Source of the DNA: Litorivita sp050633545
GTDB lineage: Bacteria; Pseudomonadota; Alphaproteobacteria; Rhodobacterales; Rhodobacteraceae
NCBI GenBank assembly: GCA_050633545.1
Contig: JBOEGS010000004.1
Coordinates: 1-64,000, forward strand
Direction: 5' to 3'
Length of the DNA stretch: 64,000 bases
Part shown: positions 49,173 through 57,762 of the stretch, piece after piece
How the letters are laid out: each line of letters opens with the position of its first letter
Position numbering within the stretch: the first letter of the stretch is position 1
Position numbers and translations under genes: made by a program
Notes under the pieces: model-generated
The model's input: the letters and a program-made list of their open reading frames with translations, nothing else
The model's database searches: none
Told to the model about the DNA's origin: nothing

Positions 49173-49967
49173 ATGACAACACAGGCGCAGCCAAGAGCCC
49201 TCGTCACGGGGGCGGGCAAACGGTTAGGTCGCGAGATGGCGCTCTATCTGGCGCGGCGCGGGTTCGATGTGGCGGTGCATTACGCCCGCTCGCGCGCCGA
49301 GGCCGAAGATGCGGTGCGCGAAATCCGCGATCTGGGCCGCCATGCCATTGCGATCAAGGCGGATTTGCTTGTGGAAGGCGAGATGCAGCATTTGCTGCCT
49401 GCGGCGGCGGCGGCCTTGGGCGGGCCGGTGACCTGCCTTGTGAACAATGCTTCGATCTTCGAATATGACAACACCCTGACCGCGACGCGCGCGGGGTGGG
49501 ACCGGCATTTCGAAAGCAATCTACGCGCGCCCTTCGTGCTGACGCAGGCCCTCGCCAAGGCGATCCCTGACCCGATCAAGGATGCGCATGGCGAGCCGGT
49601 TGCGCAGGGTTTGGTGATCAATATGGTGGATCAACGGGTGCGCAAGCTGACGCCCGAATTCATGACCTATACTTTGGCCAAAATGGGTCTTTGGGCGATG
49701 ACGCAAACCACGGCGCAGGCTCTCGCGCCGCGTGTGCGCGTCAATGCCATCGGTCCGGGGCCGACCCTGCGCGGCGCGCGACAGAGCAAGGCGCATTTCG
49801 AGGGACAGCGTGCGGCGACGGTGCTGCAGCGCGGCGCAAACCCTTCCGATATCAACGCCGCTTTGGGGTATTTTCTCGACGCGCCCGCGATCACCGGACA
49901 GCTCATCTGCGTTGACGGAGGGCAGCATTTGGGATGGCAGACGCCCGATGTGCTGGGCGTCGAATAG
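49173..49967 (+). CDS. Pteridine-reductase-like short-chain dehydrogenase
   Basis: The protein (264 aa) has the Rossmann motif TGAGKRLGREMA (12-23), NNAS at 91-94 and the active-site pair Tyr166/Lys170 (YTLAK). Where classical SDRs have a catalytic Ser, this protein has Asp153, 13 residues before Tyr, exactly as in pteridine reductase PTR1 and as in FolM-type dihydromonapterin reductases; the Arg in GKRLG also fits NADPH use. I infer a pterin reductase, but annotation elsewhere is often only SDR. GGAGG is 8 nt before the ATG at 49173; an ATG at 49167 is closer than optimal. Confidence 0.78.
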   Translation: MTTQAQPRALVTGAGKRLGREMALYLARRGFDVAVHYARSRAEAEDAVREIRDLGRHAIAIKADLLVEGEMQHLLPAAAAALGGPVTCLVNNASIFEYDNTLTATRAGWDRHFESNLRAPFVLTQALAKAIPDPIKDAHGEPVAQGLVINMVDQRVRKLTPEFMTYTLAKMGLWAMTQTTAQALAPRVRVNAIGPGPTLRGARQSKAHFEGQRAATVLQRGANPSDINAALGYFLDAPAITGQLICVDGGQHLGWQTPDVLGVE

Positions 49968-50269
49968 CGATTGCGCGCGGTGGGGCAGGCAAAGTTGTGC
50001 ACCTGCTCACGAAGGGTTAACAAAGTGTTACAAAAACTTCAATGTTTTCAGTGTTTTGGCAGGGTCTAAATTTATTTTCGTTTTATGTCAGCGCCTTAGC
50101 TAACTGCCTGTTTTTTGTGCACTGCGTGAATCTTGCCGAAAAAGAAGGGAAAATCCTCTCTCCCAGCGGACTGCACACAGAGTTATCCACAGAAATCGTG
50201 GACAGGTTTATGGTTGCCCTTGAGGTGCGAAGATTGCAGGGGGGGCACAAGAATCATATCTAGGACCTC
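49968..50269. other. A+T-rich uvrC upstream region with a perfect DnaA box
   Basis: The 302-base gap holds no gene, is clearly A+T-richer than its surroundings from 50015 to 50130, and contains TTATCCACA at 50183-50191, a perfect DnaA-box consensus. GTTAACAAAG and GTGTTACAAAA are nearby. Only one perfect box was found, so an origin is unlikely. A LexA-type site of the alphaproteobacterial GTTC-N7-GTTC kind was not found. Confidence 0.6.
50183..50191 (+). promoter_or_regulatory. Perfect DnaA box
   Basis: TTATCCACA matches the consensus TTATNCACA exactly. It is 79 bp upstream of the uvrC start and could let DnaA influence uvrC transcription or act as a titration site. A single 9-mer can occur by chance. 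Confidence 0.5.
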
Positions 50270-52144
50270 ATGAGCGACACATCCAACCATACGCCTCCCC
50301 CTGCTTTGACCGGCCATGTGCTGATTGCGGATTATCTCAAGCGGCTCGACAGCTCGCCAGGGGTTTACCGTATGCTCGATGCGCAGGCGCGGGTACTTTA
50401 TGTGGGCAAAGCGCGCAACCTAAGGGCGCGGGTGTCGAATTATGCGCGTATGACCGGCCATTCGGCCCGCATCGCGCGGATGATCACCGAAACCGCCTCG
50501 ATGATGTTCCTGACCACGAGAACCGAGACCGAGGCGCTCTTGCTTGAGCAGAACCTGATCAAGCAACTCAAACCGCATTACAACGTGCTGCTGCGCGACG
50601 ACAAAAGCTTTCCCAATATCATGCTGTCGCGCCATGACTATCCGCAGATCAAAAAGCACCGCGGTGCAAAACGCGAGAAGGGCGATTATTTCGGCCCCTT
50701 TGCCAATGCGGGGGCGGTGAACCGCACGCTGACGCAGTTGCAGCGGGTGTTCTTGCTGCGCAATTGCTCGGACAGCGATTTCGCCGGACGCACGCGGCCC
50801 TGTTTGCAATATCAGATCAAGCGCTGCTCCGGCCCCTGCACGGGCAAGATTTCCGATGCGGATTATGCGCAAAGCGTGGCGGATGCCAAAGACTTCCTGT
50901 CAGGGCGCTCGTCGAAAATCCAAGGCCGCCTTGCCAAGGATATGCAGGCCGCGTCGGACGCGATGGAATTCGAGCGCGCGGCGGCATTGCGTGACCGGAT
51001 CAAGGCGCTAACGGCCGTGCAGACGGTGCAGGGGATCAATCCGCGCACTGTCGAAGAGGGCGATATCATCGCGCTGCATATGGAGGGCGGGCAGGCCTGT
51101 GTGCAGGTGTTTTTTATTCGTGCCAATCAAAACTGGGGCAACCGTGATTTCTACCCGCGCATCGGGGCCGATATGGAGGCCACCGAAGTTTTGGAGGCCT
51201 TTATCGGGCAGTTTTACGACGGTAAGGAGCCGCCCAAACAGTTAATCCTCTCGCATCCGATCGAGGATCTGGACCTGATGCAGGCGGCTTTGAGCGAGCG
51301 GCTTGGCCGCAAGGTCGAGATTTTGGTGCCGCAGCGGGGGGAGAAGGCCGAATTGGTCGACGGAGCGATGCGTAATGCGCGAGAAAGCCTTGCGCGGCGC
51401 ATGGCCGAAAGCGCCACCCAGACGAAGCTGCTCAAAGGGCTGGCCGAGGCCTTCGATCTGGACGCGCCGCCGCAGCGGATCGAGGTCTATGACAACAGCC
51501 ATATCCAAGGCGCCCATGCGGTCGGGGCGATGATCGTCGCGGGGCCGGAGGGGTTGATGAAAAACCAATACCGCAAGTTCGACATTCGCGGCGATGACCT
51601 GACCCCCGGCGATGATTTTGGTATGATGAAAGAGGTCCTGTCGCGCCGTTTCAAGCGCCTCAAAAAGGACGACCCCGACCGCAGCGGCGGGCTTTGGCCC
51701 GATCTGCTGCTCATTGACGGCGGCGCGGGGCAGGTCTCGGCGGTGGCGGAGATCATGCGCGCGCATGGGGTCGAGGATATTGCGATGGTGGGCGTGGCCA
51801 AGGGCGTCGACCGCGATCACGGCAAGGAAGAATTCTACCGCATCGGGGCGCGGCCCTTTGCGCTGCAGCGCAATGATCCGGTGCTCTATTTCGTGCAGCG
51901 CCTGCGCGATGAGGCGCACCGTTTTGCCATCGGCACCCACCGCGCCAAGCGCAGCAAAGCCATCGGCGCCACGCCGCTTGACGATGTGCCCGGGGTGGGC
52001 GCGGCGCGCAAACGCGCGCTTTTGGCGCATTTCGGCTCGGCCAAGGCGGTGAGCCGTGCGGGGCTGGCCGATCTCAAGGCGGTCAATGGCGTCTCGGCGG
52101 CTTTGGCCGAGACGATCTATGCCTTCTTCCACGAAAAGGGTTAG
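50270..52144 (+). CDS. uvrC: Excinuclease ABC subunit C
   Basis: UvrC (624 aa) makes both incisions in nucleotide excision repair with UvrAB. The N-terminal GIY-YIG nuclease (GVYRMLDAQARVLYVGKARNLRARV) is at about 31-55. The cysteine segment RPCLQYQIKRCSGPC, the UVR motif (EFERAAALRDRIKAL), the RNase H-like endonuclease (IEVYDNSHIQGAHAVG ... LLLIDGGAGQVSA) and tandem helix-hairpin-helix motifs at the C-terminus are complete. Its stop overlaps the convergent OYE gene by 4 bp. Confidence 0.96.
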   Translation: MSDTSNHTPPPALTGHVLIADYLKRLDSSPGVYRMLDAQARVLYVGKARNLRARVSNYARMTGHSARIARMITETASMMFLTTRTETEALLLEQNLIKQLKPHYNVLLRDDKSFPNIMLSRHDYPQIKKHRGAKREKGDYFGPFANAGAVNRTLTQLQRVFLLRNCSDSDFAGRTRPCLQYQIKRCSGPCTGKISDADYAQSVADAKDFLSGRSSKIQGRLAKDMQAASDAMEFERAAALRDRIKALTAVQTVQGINPRTVEEGDIIALHMEGGQACVQVFFIRANQNWGNRDFYPRIGADMEATEVLEAFIGQFYDGKEPPKQLILSHPIEDLDLMQAALSERLGRKVEILVPQRGEKAELVDGAMRNARESLARRMAESATQTKLLKGLAEAFDLDAPPQRIEVYDNSHIQGAHAVGAMIVAGPEGLMKNQYRKFDIRGDDLTPGDDFGMMKEVLSRRFKRLKKDDPDRSGGLWPDLLLIDGGAGQVSAVAEIMRAHGVEDIAMVGVAKGVDRDHGKEEFYRIGARPFALQRNDPVLYFVQRLRDEAHRFAIGTHRAKRSKAIGATPLDDVPGVGAARKRALLAHFGSAKAVSRAGLADLKAVNGVSAALAETIYAFFHEKG

Positions 52145-53298
52145 GCGCGCCGCGCGAGCTCGTCGGCAAAGCCGCGCTGTTTCAAGGTGCGGTCCTTGTT
52201 GCGCACGGCGAACCCTTCTTGCACAGGCCATTCGGCATAGGGATCCTCGACCCCGCCAAGCGCCATGCGCGCGTGCAGTGGCCAGTTCGGATCATCCATC
52301 GCGATCCGGCCAAGAGCGATCATATCGGCGCGCCCCGAGGCGATGATCTCTTCGCCCTCTTCGGGGGTGGTGATCAAGCCGACAGCCATGGTCGCCACAT
52401 CCGCGCCCTTGCGCACCCCTTCGGCCAGCGGCACTTGGTAAAGCGGGCCAAGTTCGAAGCGCGCGCCGACCATGCCGCCCGACGAGCACACCACCATATC
52501 CGCGCCGAGCGCCTTGAGCCGTTTGGCGTATTCCACCGAATCCTCGAGGGTCACGCCGCCTTCGACCCCGTCCACCGCAGAGATGCGCACAAACATCGGC
52601 TTGTCCTCGGGCCAGACCGCGCGCACCGCCTCAAAGACGCTGAGCGGGAAGCGCATACGGTTCTCGAAACTTCCGCCATAGTCGTCGGTGCGTGTGTTGG
52701 CGATGGGCGAGAGGAATTGATTGAGCAAATAGCCATGGGCGCTGTGCAGCTCCAGCACGTCGAAACCCGCGGCATCGGCGCGTTTTGCGCTTGCGACAAA
52801 GGCGTCGCGGACGGCGTCGATATCGGCGTGCGTCATGGCGCGCGGCTGTTTGAAGCCGGTGTCCACGGGGCCAATAGCCTCTGCGCCGGGGCCAATGGGT
52901 TGCCATTCTTCAAACGCCGCCTCGGCTTTCTCGGCCTCGGTTTCGTTAAAGCTGCCCCGCCACCAGACCGGCGTCGAGCCTTTGCGTCCCGCATGGGCGA
53001 TCTGGATGCTGGCGGCGGCGCCTTGGCTTTGGATGAAACGGGCGATGCGGGCCAAGGGCGCGATCTGCTCGTCCTTCCACAGGCCGATATCGCCATAGGA
53101 AATCCGCCCCTCGGGGGTCACGGCGGCGGCTTCGACGGTCACCGTGCCAAATCCGCCCATGGCATAACGCGCCAGATTGGCAAAATGCCAATCGTTGGGC
53201 ATGCCGTGGCGGGCGCTGTATTGGCACAGGGGCGACAGAACGAGGCGGTTTTTCATGGTCAGCCCGCGCAGGGTGATCGGCGATAGCATTTGGCTCAT
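52141..53298 (-). CDS. NADH:flavin oxidoreductase of the YqjM/OYE type
   Basis: The protein (385 aa) is a TIM-barrel FMN ene-reductase. Motifs of the YqjM class are seen: NRLVLSPLCQYSA (the Cys that tunes FMN), IQIAHAGRKGS (substrate-binding His/His-Asn region) and ELHSAHGYLLNQFLSPIANTRTDDYGGSFENR. Such enzymes reduce activated C=C bonds using NAD(P)H. GGAGGAG lies just upstream of the ATG at 53298. The gene is convergent with uvrC with overlapping stops. Confidence 0.88.
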   Translation of the reverse strand: MSQMLSPITLRGLTMKNRLVLSPLCQYSARHGMPNDWHFANLARYAMGGFGTVTVEAAAVTPEGRISYGDIGLWKDEQIAPLARIARFIQSQGAAASIQIAHAGRKGSTPVWWRGSFNETEAEKAEAAFEEWQPIGPGAEAIGPVDTGFKQPRAMTHADIDAVRDAFVASAKRADAAGFDVLELHSAHGYLLNQFLSPIANTRTDDYGGSFENRMRFPLSVFEAVRAVWPEDKPMFVRISAVDGVEGGVTLEDSVEYAKRLKALGADMVVCSSGGMVGARFELGPLYQVPLAEGVRKGADVATMAVGLITTPEEGEEIIASGRADMIALGRIAMDDPNWPLHARMALGGVEDPYAEWPVQEGFAVRNKDRTLKQRGFADELARRA

Positions 53299-53431
53299 GG
53301 GTCTCCTCCCGCCCTCTCTTAGAGGGAAAAACGGGGCCGCGCGGCGTGCGATGCGTCTGCGGCCCCGATGTGTATCGCCCGCCAGCTTGCGCCATCTTCC
53401 CTCCGCCCGCAAGACGGGTTAGGAATGGGCT

Positions 53432-54091
53432 ATGACATGGAACCTGCCCAATATCCTGACCGTGATACGGTTGCTGGCCGCCCCCGGGGTCGCCGTGATG
53501 TTTTTATATTTCACAAGGCCTTATGCCGATTGGTTCGCGCTACTGCTTTTCGCGGGGGCGGCGATCACCGATTACTTCGACGGCTATCTGGCGCGCGCTT
53601 GGGGGCAGGAAACCAAGCTTGGCGCGATGCTGGACCCGATTGCCGATAAGGCGATGGTGGTCATCGCGCTGATGGTGATTGTTGGCTATTCGTCTATGTC
53701 GCCGTGGCTGGTGCTGCCTGCTACGGTGATCTTGTTCCGCGAGGTGTTTGTCTCGGGGCTGCGCGAGTATCTGGGCGATACGGCGGGCACGTTGAAGGTC
53801 ACGAAATTGGCCAAATGGAAGACGACGGCGCAGATGCTGGCGATTGCGGTTTTATTCGCGCAAGGCGTGTTCGAGCATTATTTCGGCATGTCGATCTTTG
53901 GCATGGACAGCGCAATGGTGCGCGACATTCTGGACGGCCATGAAGAGGACCTGCTTGGCCTCAAGTGGAAAATGACGGGGATGATCTGGGCCGGTCATGC
54001 GGGGCTGTGGCTCTTGTGGATCGCGGCGTTTCTCACCTTTGTGACGGGGGTGGATTACATGCGTAAATCCCTGCCGTATTTGAAGGATTGA
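53432..54091 (+). CDS. pgsA: CDP-diacylglycerol-glycerol-3-phosphate 3-phosphatidyltransferase
   Basis: PgsA (219 aa) makes phosphatidylglycerophosphate, the precursor of phosphatidylglycerol. The CDP-alcohol phosphotransferase motif D50-G-x2-A-R-x8-G64-x3-D68-x3-D72 is visible in DYFDGYLARAWGQETKLG followed by AMLDPIADK. The N-terminus MTWNLPNILTVIRLLAAP is typical. About five helices are seen. It lies 3 bp before moaD. Confidence 0.93.
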   Translation: MTWNLPNILTVIRLLAAPGVAVMFLYFTRPYADWFALLLFAGAAITDYFDGYLARAWGQETKLGAMLDPIADKAMVVIALMVIVGYSSMSPWLVLPATVILFREVFVSGLREYLGDTAGTLKVTKLAKWKTTAQMLAIAVLFAQGVFEHYFGMSIFGMDSAMVRDILDGHEEDLLGLKWKMTGMIWAGHAGLWLLWIAAFLTFVTGVDYMRKSLPYLKD

Positions 54092-54094
54092 GCG

Positions 54095-54340
54095 ATGGAC
54101 GTTCTTTATTTTGCATGGGTGCGCGAGCGCATCGGCCTGCCCAAAGAGCAGGTGGAGACGGATGCCGCGACTGTGCGCGATCTGGTGGCCGAACTTACGG
54201 CACGTGAAGAACGCTATGAGGCGGCCTTTGCCGATCTGAGCGCCTTGAGGGTGGCGTTGGACCAAGAGCTTTCGGATTTCGACGCGCCTTTGGCGGGCGT
54301 GCGCGAAGTGGCGTTTTTCCCGCCCATGACAGGCGGCTGA
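54095..54340 (+). CDS. moaD: Molybdopterin synthase small subunit MoaD
   Basis: MoaD (81 aa) is the ubiquitin-like sulfur carrier of molybdopterin synthase. It has the N-terminal strand MDVLYFAWVRERIGLPKE and ends in the required Gly-Gly (FFPPMTGG), which is adenylated by MoeB and thiocarboxylated. moaE follows by 3 bp. Confidence 0.94.
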   Translation: MDVLYFAWVRERIGLPKEQVETDAATVRDLVAELTAREERYEAAFADLSALRVALDQELSDFDAPLAGVREVAFFPPMTGG

Positions 54341-54343
54341 GCC

Positions 54344-54796
54344 ATGAGCGAGCAGGTCAGCGTGGAGGTGCAAGAGGCCGATTTTGATCTTGGCGCCGAG
54401 CTGGACGGATTTGGCGCGGGCTTTGCCGATATGGGCGCTGTGGTCAGCTTTACCGGCATTGTGCGCGATGTCGATGGCGGGCTTGAGGCGATGGAAATCG
54501 AGCATTACCCCGGCATGACCCTCAAGGCGCTTGAAGAAATCGCGGCGCAGGCGATGGCGCGCTGGAGCCTTGGCGGGGTGAAGGTCATTCACCGGTATGG
54601 GCGGCTCGTGCCGAGCGACCGGATCATGATGGTCGCCACCGCGTCGCGCCACCGCAAGGATGCGTTTGAGGCGGCGGAATTCTTGATGGATTACCTCAAG
54701 TCGCGTGCGCCGTTCTGGAAGAAAGAGCACCTCAAAAGCGGCGCACAATGGGTCGCGGCGCGCGATGAGGACGAGGCGGCGCTGGAGCGCTGGTAG
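54344..54796 (+). CDS. moaE: Molybdopterin synthase catalytic subunit MoaE
   Basis: MoaE (150 aa) converts precursor Z (cPMP) to molybdopterin with MoaD. VSFTGIVRDVDGGLEAMEIEHYPGM, HRYGRLVPSDRIMMVATASRHRKDAFEAAEFLMDYLKSRAPFWKKE are family hallmarks, with the active-site lysines in the last segment. Together with the MOSC protein at 33 kb it suggests active molybdenum-cofactor use. Confidence 0.95.
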   Translation: MSEQVSVEVQEADFDLGAELDGFGAGFADMGAVVSFTGIVRDVDGGLEAMEIEHYPGMTLKALEEIAAQAMARWSLGGVKVIHRYGRLVPSDRIMMVATASRHRKDAFEAAEFLMDYLKSRAPFWKKEHLKSGAQWVAARDEDEAALERW

Positions 54797-54905
54797 CGCC
54801 CACCCTGCCGCAACGGCAGGTTTTTCCAACCTGTTAACTTACCTGCGATATTGCTAGGTGCCGAAAGGCGGCACTTGGCCGTATAGGACCGGATCGGAGC
54901 AGGAC

Positions 54906-55205
54906 ATGAACCCCGTTTTACAAGAGGCGATCGAGATGTTGACCCCCAAGGTGAGCGGTATCCTTGAGGGGCGCGTGCGCCTGATCATCAAGGGCGAGGG
55001 CGCGCTGCTGCTGACCCGTGAGGGCGCGAGCGTCGATGCCGATACGGATGCCGCCGTTGATGTGACAATGACCGCCTCCGAGGCCGTGTTTCGCGGCATT
55101 TTCAGCGGCGATACCAATCCGGTGGTCGCGGCCATGACGGGGCGATTGAAGCTCAATGGATCGATGGCGCGGGCGCTCAAGGTCGGCGAGATCATGACGA
55201 GCTAG
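54906..55205 (+). CDS. SCP2 sterol-binding-domain protein
   Basis: The protein (99 aa) is a stand-alone SCP2-like lipid-binding domain: LQEAIEMLTPKVSGILEGRVRLIIKGEGALLLTREG, then VDVTMTASEAVFRGIFSGDTNPVVAAMTGRLKLNGSMARALKVGEIM, where GRLKLNG-SM is the most conserved part. It probably binds a hydrophobic ligand; none is known. AGGA precedes the ATG at 54906. Confidence 0.85.
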   Translation: MNPVLQEAIEMLTPKVSGILEGRVRLIIKGEGALLLTREGASVDADTDAAVDVTMTASEAVFRGIFSGDTNPVVAAMTGRLKLNGSMARALKVGEIMTS

Positions 55206-55281
55206 CTGGCGGGGGCGCCATCAGCAAAACAGCAATGTGAAATCGCCCCTTAGGTGCGCGCAGGTGCGGGGCCCCGAAGGG

Positions 55282-55608
55282 CTAGCCCATATTGTTTTTC
55301 TCGATCCACGCGCGCAGTTCTTCGGCCTCATGGCGCGCATCGCGCAGGCCTTCCATTGCGGCGGACAATTCGGCTTCGGTCTGTGCCAACTGGTTGCTTA
55401 GTTCCGCTTCGCGCTGCTGCAAATACAAGATCGCCTGATCGCGGGTCTCTTCGGCTTCGTGCAGGTCCTGCGCCATTTTCTCCAGCTCGCCCATGTCGGA
55501 TTTCGACACTCGGGTAAAGCGGTGGATCACCCAATAGGCAAACCAGCCCATGCAAAAGGCCACAAAAAGAATGATCGCGGTGGCGATGATGAATTCGGTT
55601 CTGTTCAT
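55282..55608 (-). CDS. Single-pass membrane protein with coiled coil
   Basis: The protein (108 aa) has an N-terminal membrane helix (residues 5-28, FIIATAIILFVAFCMGWFAYWVI) followed by a coiled coil of about 70 residues rich in Glu, Gln and Ala (ELEKMAQDLHEAEETRDQA ... LSNQLAQTEAELSAAMEGL). It resembles short conserved proteins of Rhodobacterales. The function is unknown; the topology suggests a scaffold or cell-envelope role. It lies 95 bp from the OmpA-family gene on the same strand. Confidence 0.72.
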   Translation of the reverse strand: MNRTEFIIATAIILFVAFCMGWFAYWVIHRFTRVSKSDMGELEKMAQDLHEAEETRDQAILYLQQREAELSNQLAQTEAELSAAMEGLRDARHEAEELRAWIEKNNMG

Positions 55609-55703
55609 GTCTGACCCTTGGTCCTGCCTGATCTTGCCCTGACTGCGCTGTCCATTACGAGCGGAAATTGCGCCTCAGAGATGTTAATTATGTGCCTGTG
55701 GCT

Positions 55704-57704
55704 CTAATTTCCGCCGCTGGCTTGGGCCTCTGTGCTGTCTTCGCTGGTCGGGACATCCTCGTCGCCGGAGCCGTTGTCTTCCAGCCCGTCGTCTTGGGGT
55801 GTCGCTTCATCGGCGGCGTCGTTTGTGGCGGGTGTATCTTGCGCACCGGCTTCGGCGGCCTCAAGCGCGGTTTGCTTGGCGACGACGGGTTCGGGACGGA
55901 TCAGGCGAAATTCGATCCGGCGGTTGGCCTCGCGCCCCTCTTCGGTGCCGTTGTCAGCGATGGGGGTGGTTTCGCCATAGCCCTTGGCCGAGAAGCCCGA
56001 GGTGGGCAGGCGTCGTGCGCGCAGGTCATTGAGAACCGCTTGCGCACGCTCTTGCGACAATTGCTGGTTCATCGTCTCGCGGCCTTGGCTGTCGGTATGG
56101 CCGCCGATTTCCATTTTGATCTCGTCGCCGCAGCGCTCGAGCACGGCGGCGATATCTTGCATGATGGCGCTGGCCGAGGCGTCCAAAGTCGCCGATCCGG
56201 GTTCAAAGTTGAGCTTGCGCGCGGCAAGGATGTCCTTGATCTCGGTCTCGCATTCATCCGGCGTCGGCAGGCCAAGCACGGGATCAAGCTGTTTTTTATA
56301 GGTCACATTGATGGAAAAATCGCTGCCTTCGCCGATCTTGTCGGCCAAGAGGCGCGAGATTTCATCGCTGGCGGTCTGGTTGCCGGTGTTGCCCGATACG
56401 GTGATGGTTTGCGGTGTCACCGTAACCGCGCCGTTCGACAGTTTCGACAAGGCCTCGATTCCGGCCAGCACGCGCAGCGCCCAGCCGCGCGGCAAGCTGT
56501 CGTCGAGGCGCGCGGCGGAATAGACAGAGGCCGAGCCAAAGCGCGCCTGGGCGAAACTGTCCGCAATGGTGCGGGTCTGTTCGTCGCTGACGCGCCCGCG
56601 CAGTTGCACAAGGCCCTCGGGGCTGCGGGTGGCGACAAATTCGGGCGGGCCTTGATCGGCTGCATTCGGTGTCGGCGTCAGCGTGGCATTGAGCGCAAAC
56701 ACCTCCGGCAGGGCGGCTTCCATTTCGCCAACGATGCGGTCAAAGGCCGCTTGGTCCGTGCCCTGCGCAGCGATCAGCGAAATATCCGCATCCGCCATTG
56801 TCAGGCTACCGCCGCCCAATTCGGCCAAGGCCTTGATGCCGGTTTCGGCCGCACGCGCCCAACGCGGTGACGGCACGCCAAGGCCGATCGTGCATTCGGG
56901 CGTGCCGGACATGCCCGCCTCTTTGGCGGCGCGCAGGATGCGCTCTTTGGCTTCGGCGGTATCTGCGGCGCAGGCGTCAAAGCTCGGGCCGGTCTCGTCG
57001 ATCAGGAACCGCAAGGTAAAGGGCGTGATGACGGGGCGCGGTGCGGAAATCGCCAGATCAAGTTTCAACCCGCTGGGTAAACGGCGGCGCAGATCGGTTT
57101 CGATCTTGCGTTTCTCGATGGCGCCGTCGGACATGGCGGTGATCGCCACACGGTCCGCATTCACCGATATTTTCGCGCGCGGCAAGCTTTTCAGCGCCCG
57201 TTCGGCATAGCTCAGCGCATCGTCCCATCCGTCCGGTGTCGGGTAATCGGCGGTTTCGAGAAGGTCGGTGACCGTGCCCTCGATCCCTGCAAGCGCGGTC
57301 ACGGTTTTGACCAAAGCGTCGCGATTCGTGCCCGCCGGAACGAGGCCGATCAGCGACACGCCGCTGTCGTTGCGCAATATCTCGATCGAGAAATGCGGCG
57401 CGGCGAGTTTGCGCGTTGCCGTGACCTCGATGTTGTTGATCACACGGGCGGCATCCACGACGCCCGAAGCGGCGGTTTGCGCGCTCAGGCGGGAGACTTC
57501 GGAAGGGGAGGTGCCGGTCAGATAGACCTGCAACCCGTCCGCATGCACCTCGGCCCAAGACATATTCGCCCCGTCGAGCGCATCGCGCACGCCGATCTCG
57601 GAACTGTCTTCGATCAAGGTCACGGCAAAGCTGGCCGCGACCAGACATGCACCAGCCGCCACAGCGAAGGCAGAGGCGAAGACAATCATCGAAGATAGGC
57701 GCAT
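55704..57704 (-). CDS. Large OmpA-family protein with acidic C-terminal tail
   Basis: The protein (666 aa) has an N-terminal membrane helix (6-30), several BON-like modules (e.g. VHADGLQVYLTGTSPSEVSRL near 53-73, and a later one with LVQLRGRVSDEQTRTIADSF), and an OmpA-like peptidoglycan-binding domain at about 500-610 with LNFEPGSATLDASASA, IGGHTDSQGRETMNQQLSQERAQAV and RIEFRLIRP. The last 55 residues are strongly acidic and disordered. It likely ties the envelope to peptidoglycan; other roles are unknown. Confidence 0.83.
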   Translation of the reverse strand: MRLSSMIVFASAFAVAAGACLVAASFAVTLIEDSSEIGVRDALDGANMSWAEVHADGLQVYLTGTSPSEVSRLSAQTAASGVVDAARVINNIEVTATRKLAAPHFSIEILRNDSGVSLIGLVPAGTNRDALVKTVTALAGIEGTVTDLLETADYPTPDGWDDALSYAERALKSLPRAKISVNADRVAITAMSDGAIEKRKIETDLRRRLPSGLKLDLAISAPRPVITPFTLRFLIDETGPSFDACAADTAEAKERILRAAKEAGMSGTPECTIGLGVPSPRWARAAETGIKALAELGGGSLTMADADISLIAAQGTDQAAFDRIVGEMEAALPEVFALNATLTPTPNAADQGPPEFVATRSPEGLVQLRGRVSDEQTRTIADSFAQARFGSASVYSAARLDDSLPRGWALRVLAGIEALSKLSNGAVTVTPQTITVSGNTGNQTASDEISRLLADKIGEGSDFSINVTYKKQLDPVLGLPTPDECETEIKDILAARKLNFEPGSATLDASASAIMQDIAAVLERCGDEIKMEIGGHTDSQGRETMNQQLSQERAQAVLNDLRARRLPTSGFSAKGYGETTPIADNGTEEGREANRRIEFRLIRPEPVVAKQTALEAAEAGAQDTPATNDAADEATPQDDGLEDNGSGDEDVPTSEDSTEAQASGGN

Positions 57705-57762
57705 CAGATCAGGCTTCCAAATTGATATATCGTTACTTACGCCGCGGGCGGGCGGGTTTCAA

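Noticed and set aside
49968..50269. Possible replication origin
   Set aside because: Only one perfect DnaA box and no dnaA, hemE, parAB or gidA genes nearby; recorded only as a DnaA-box finding.
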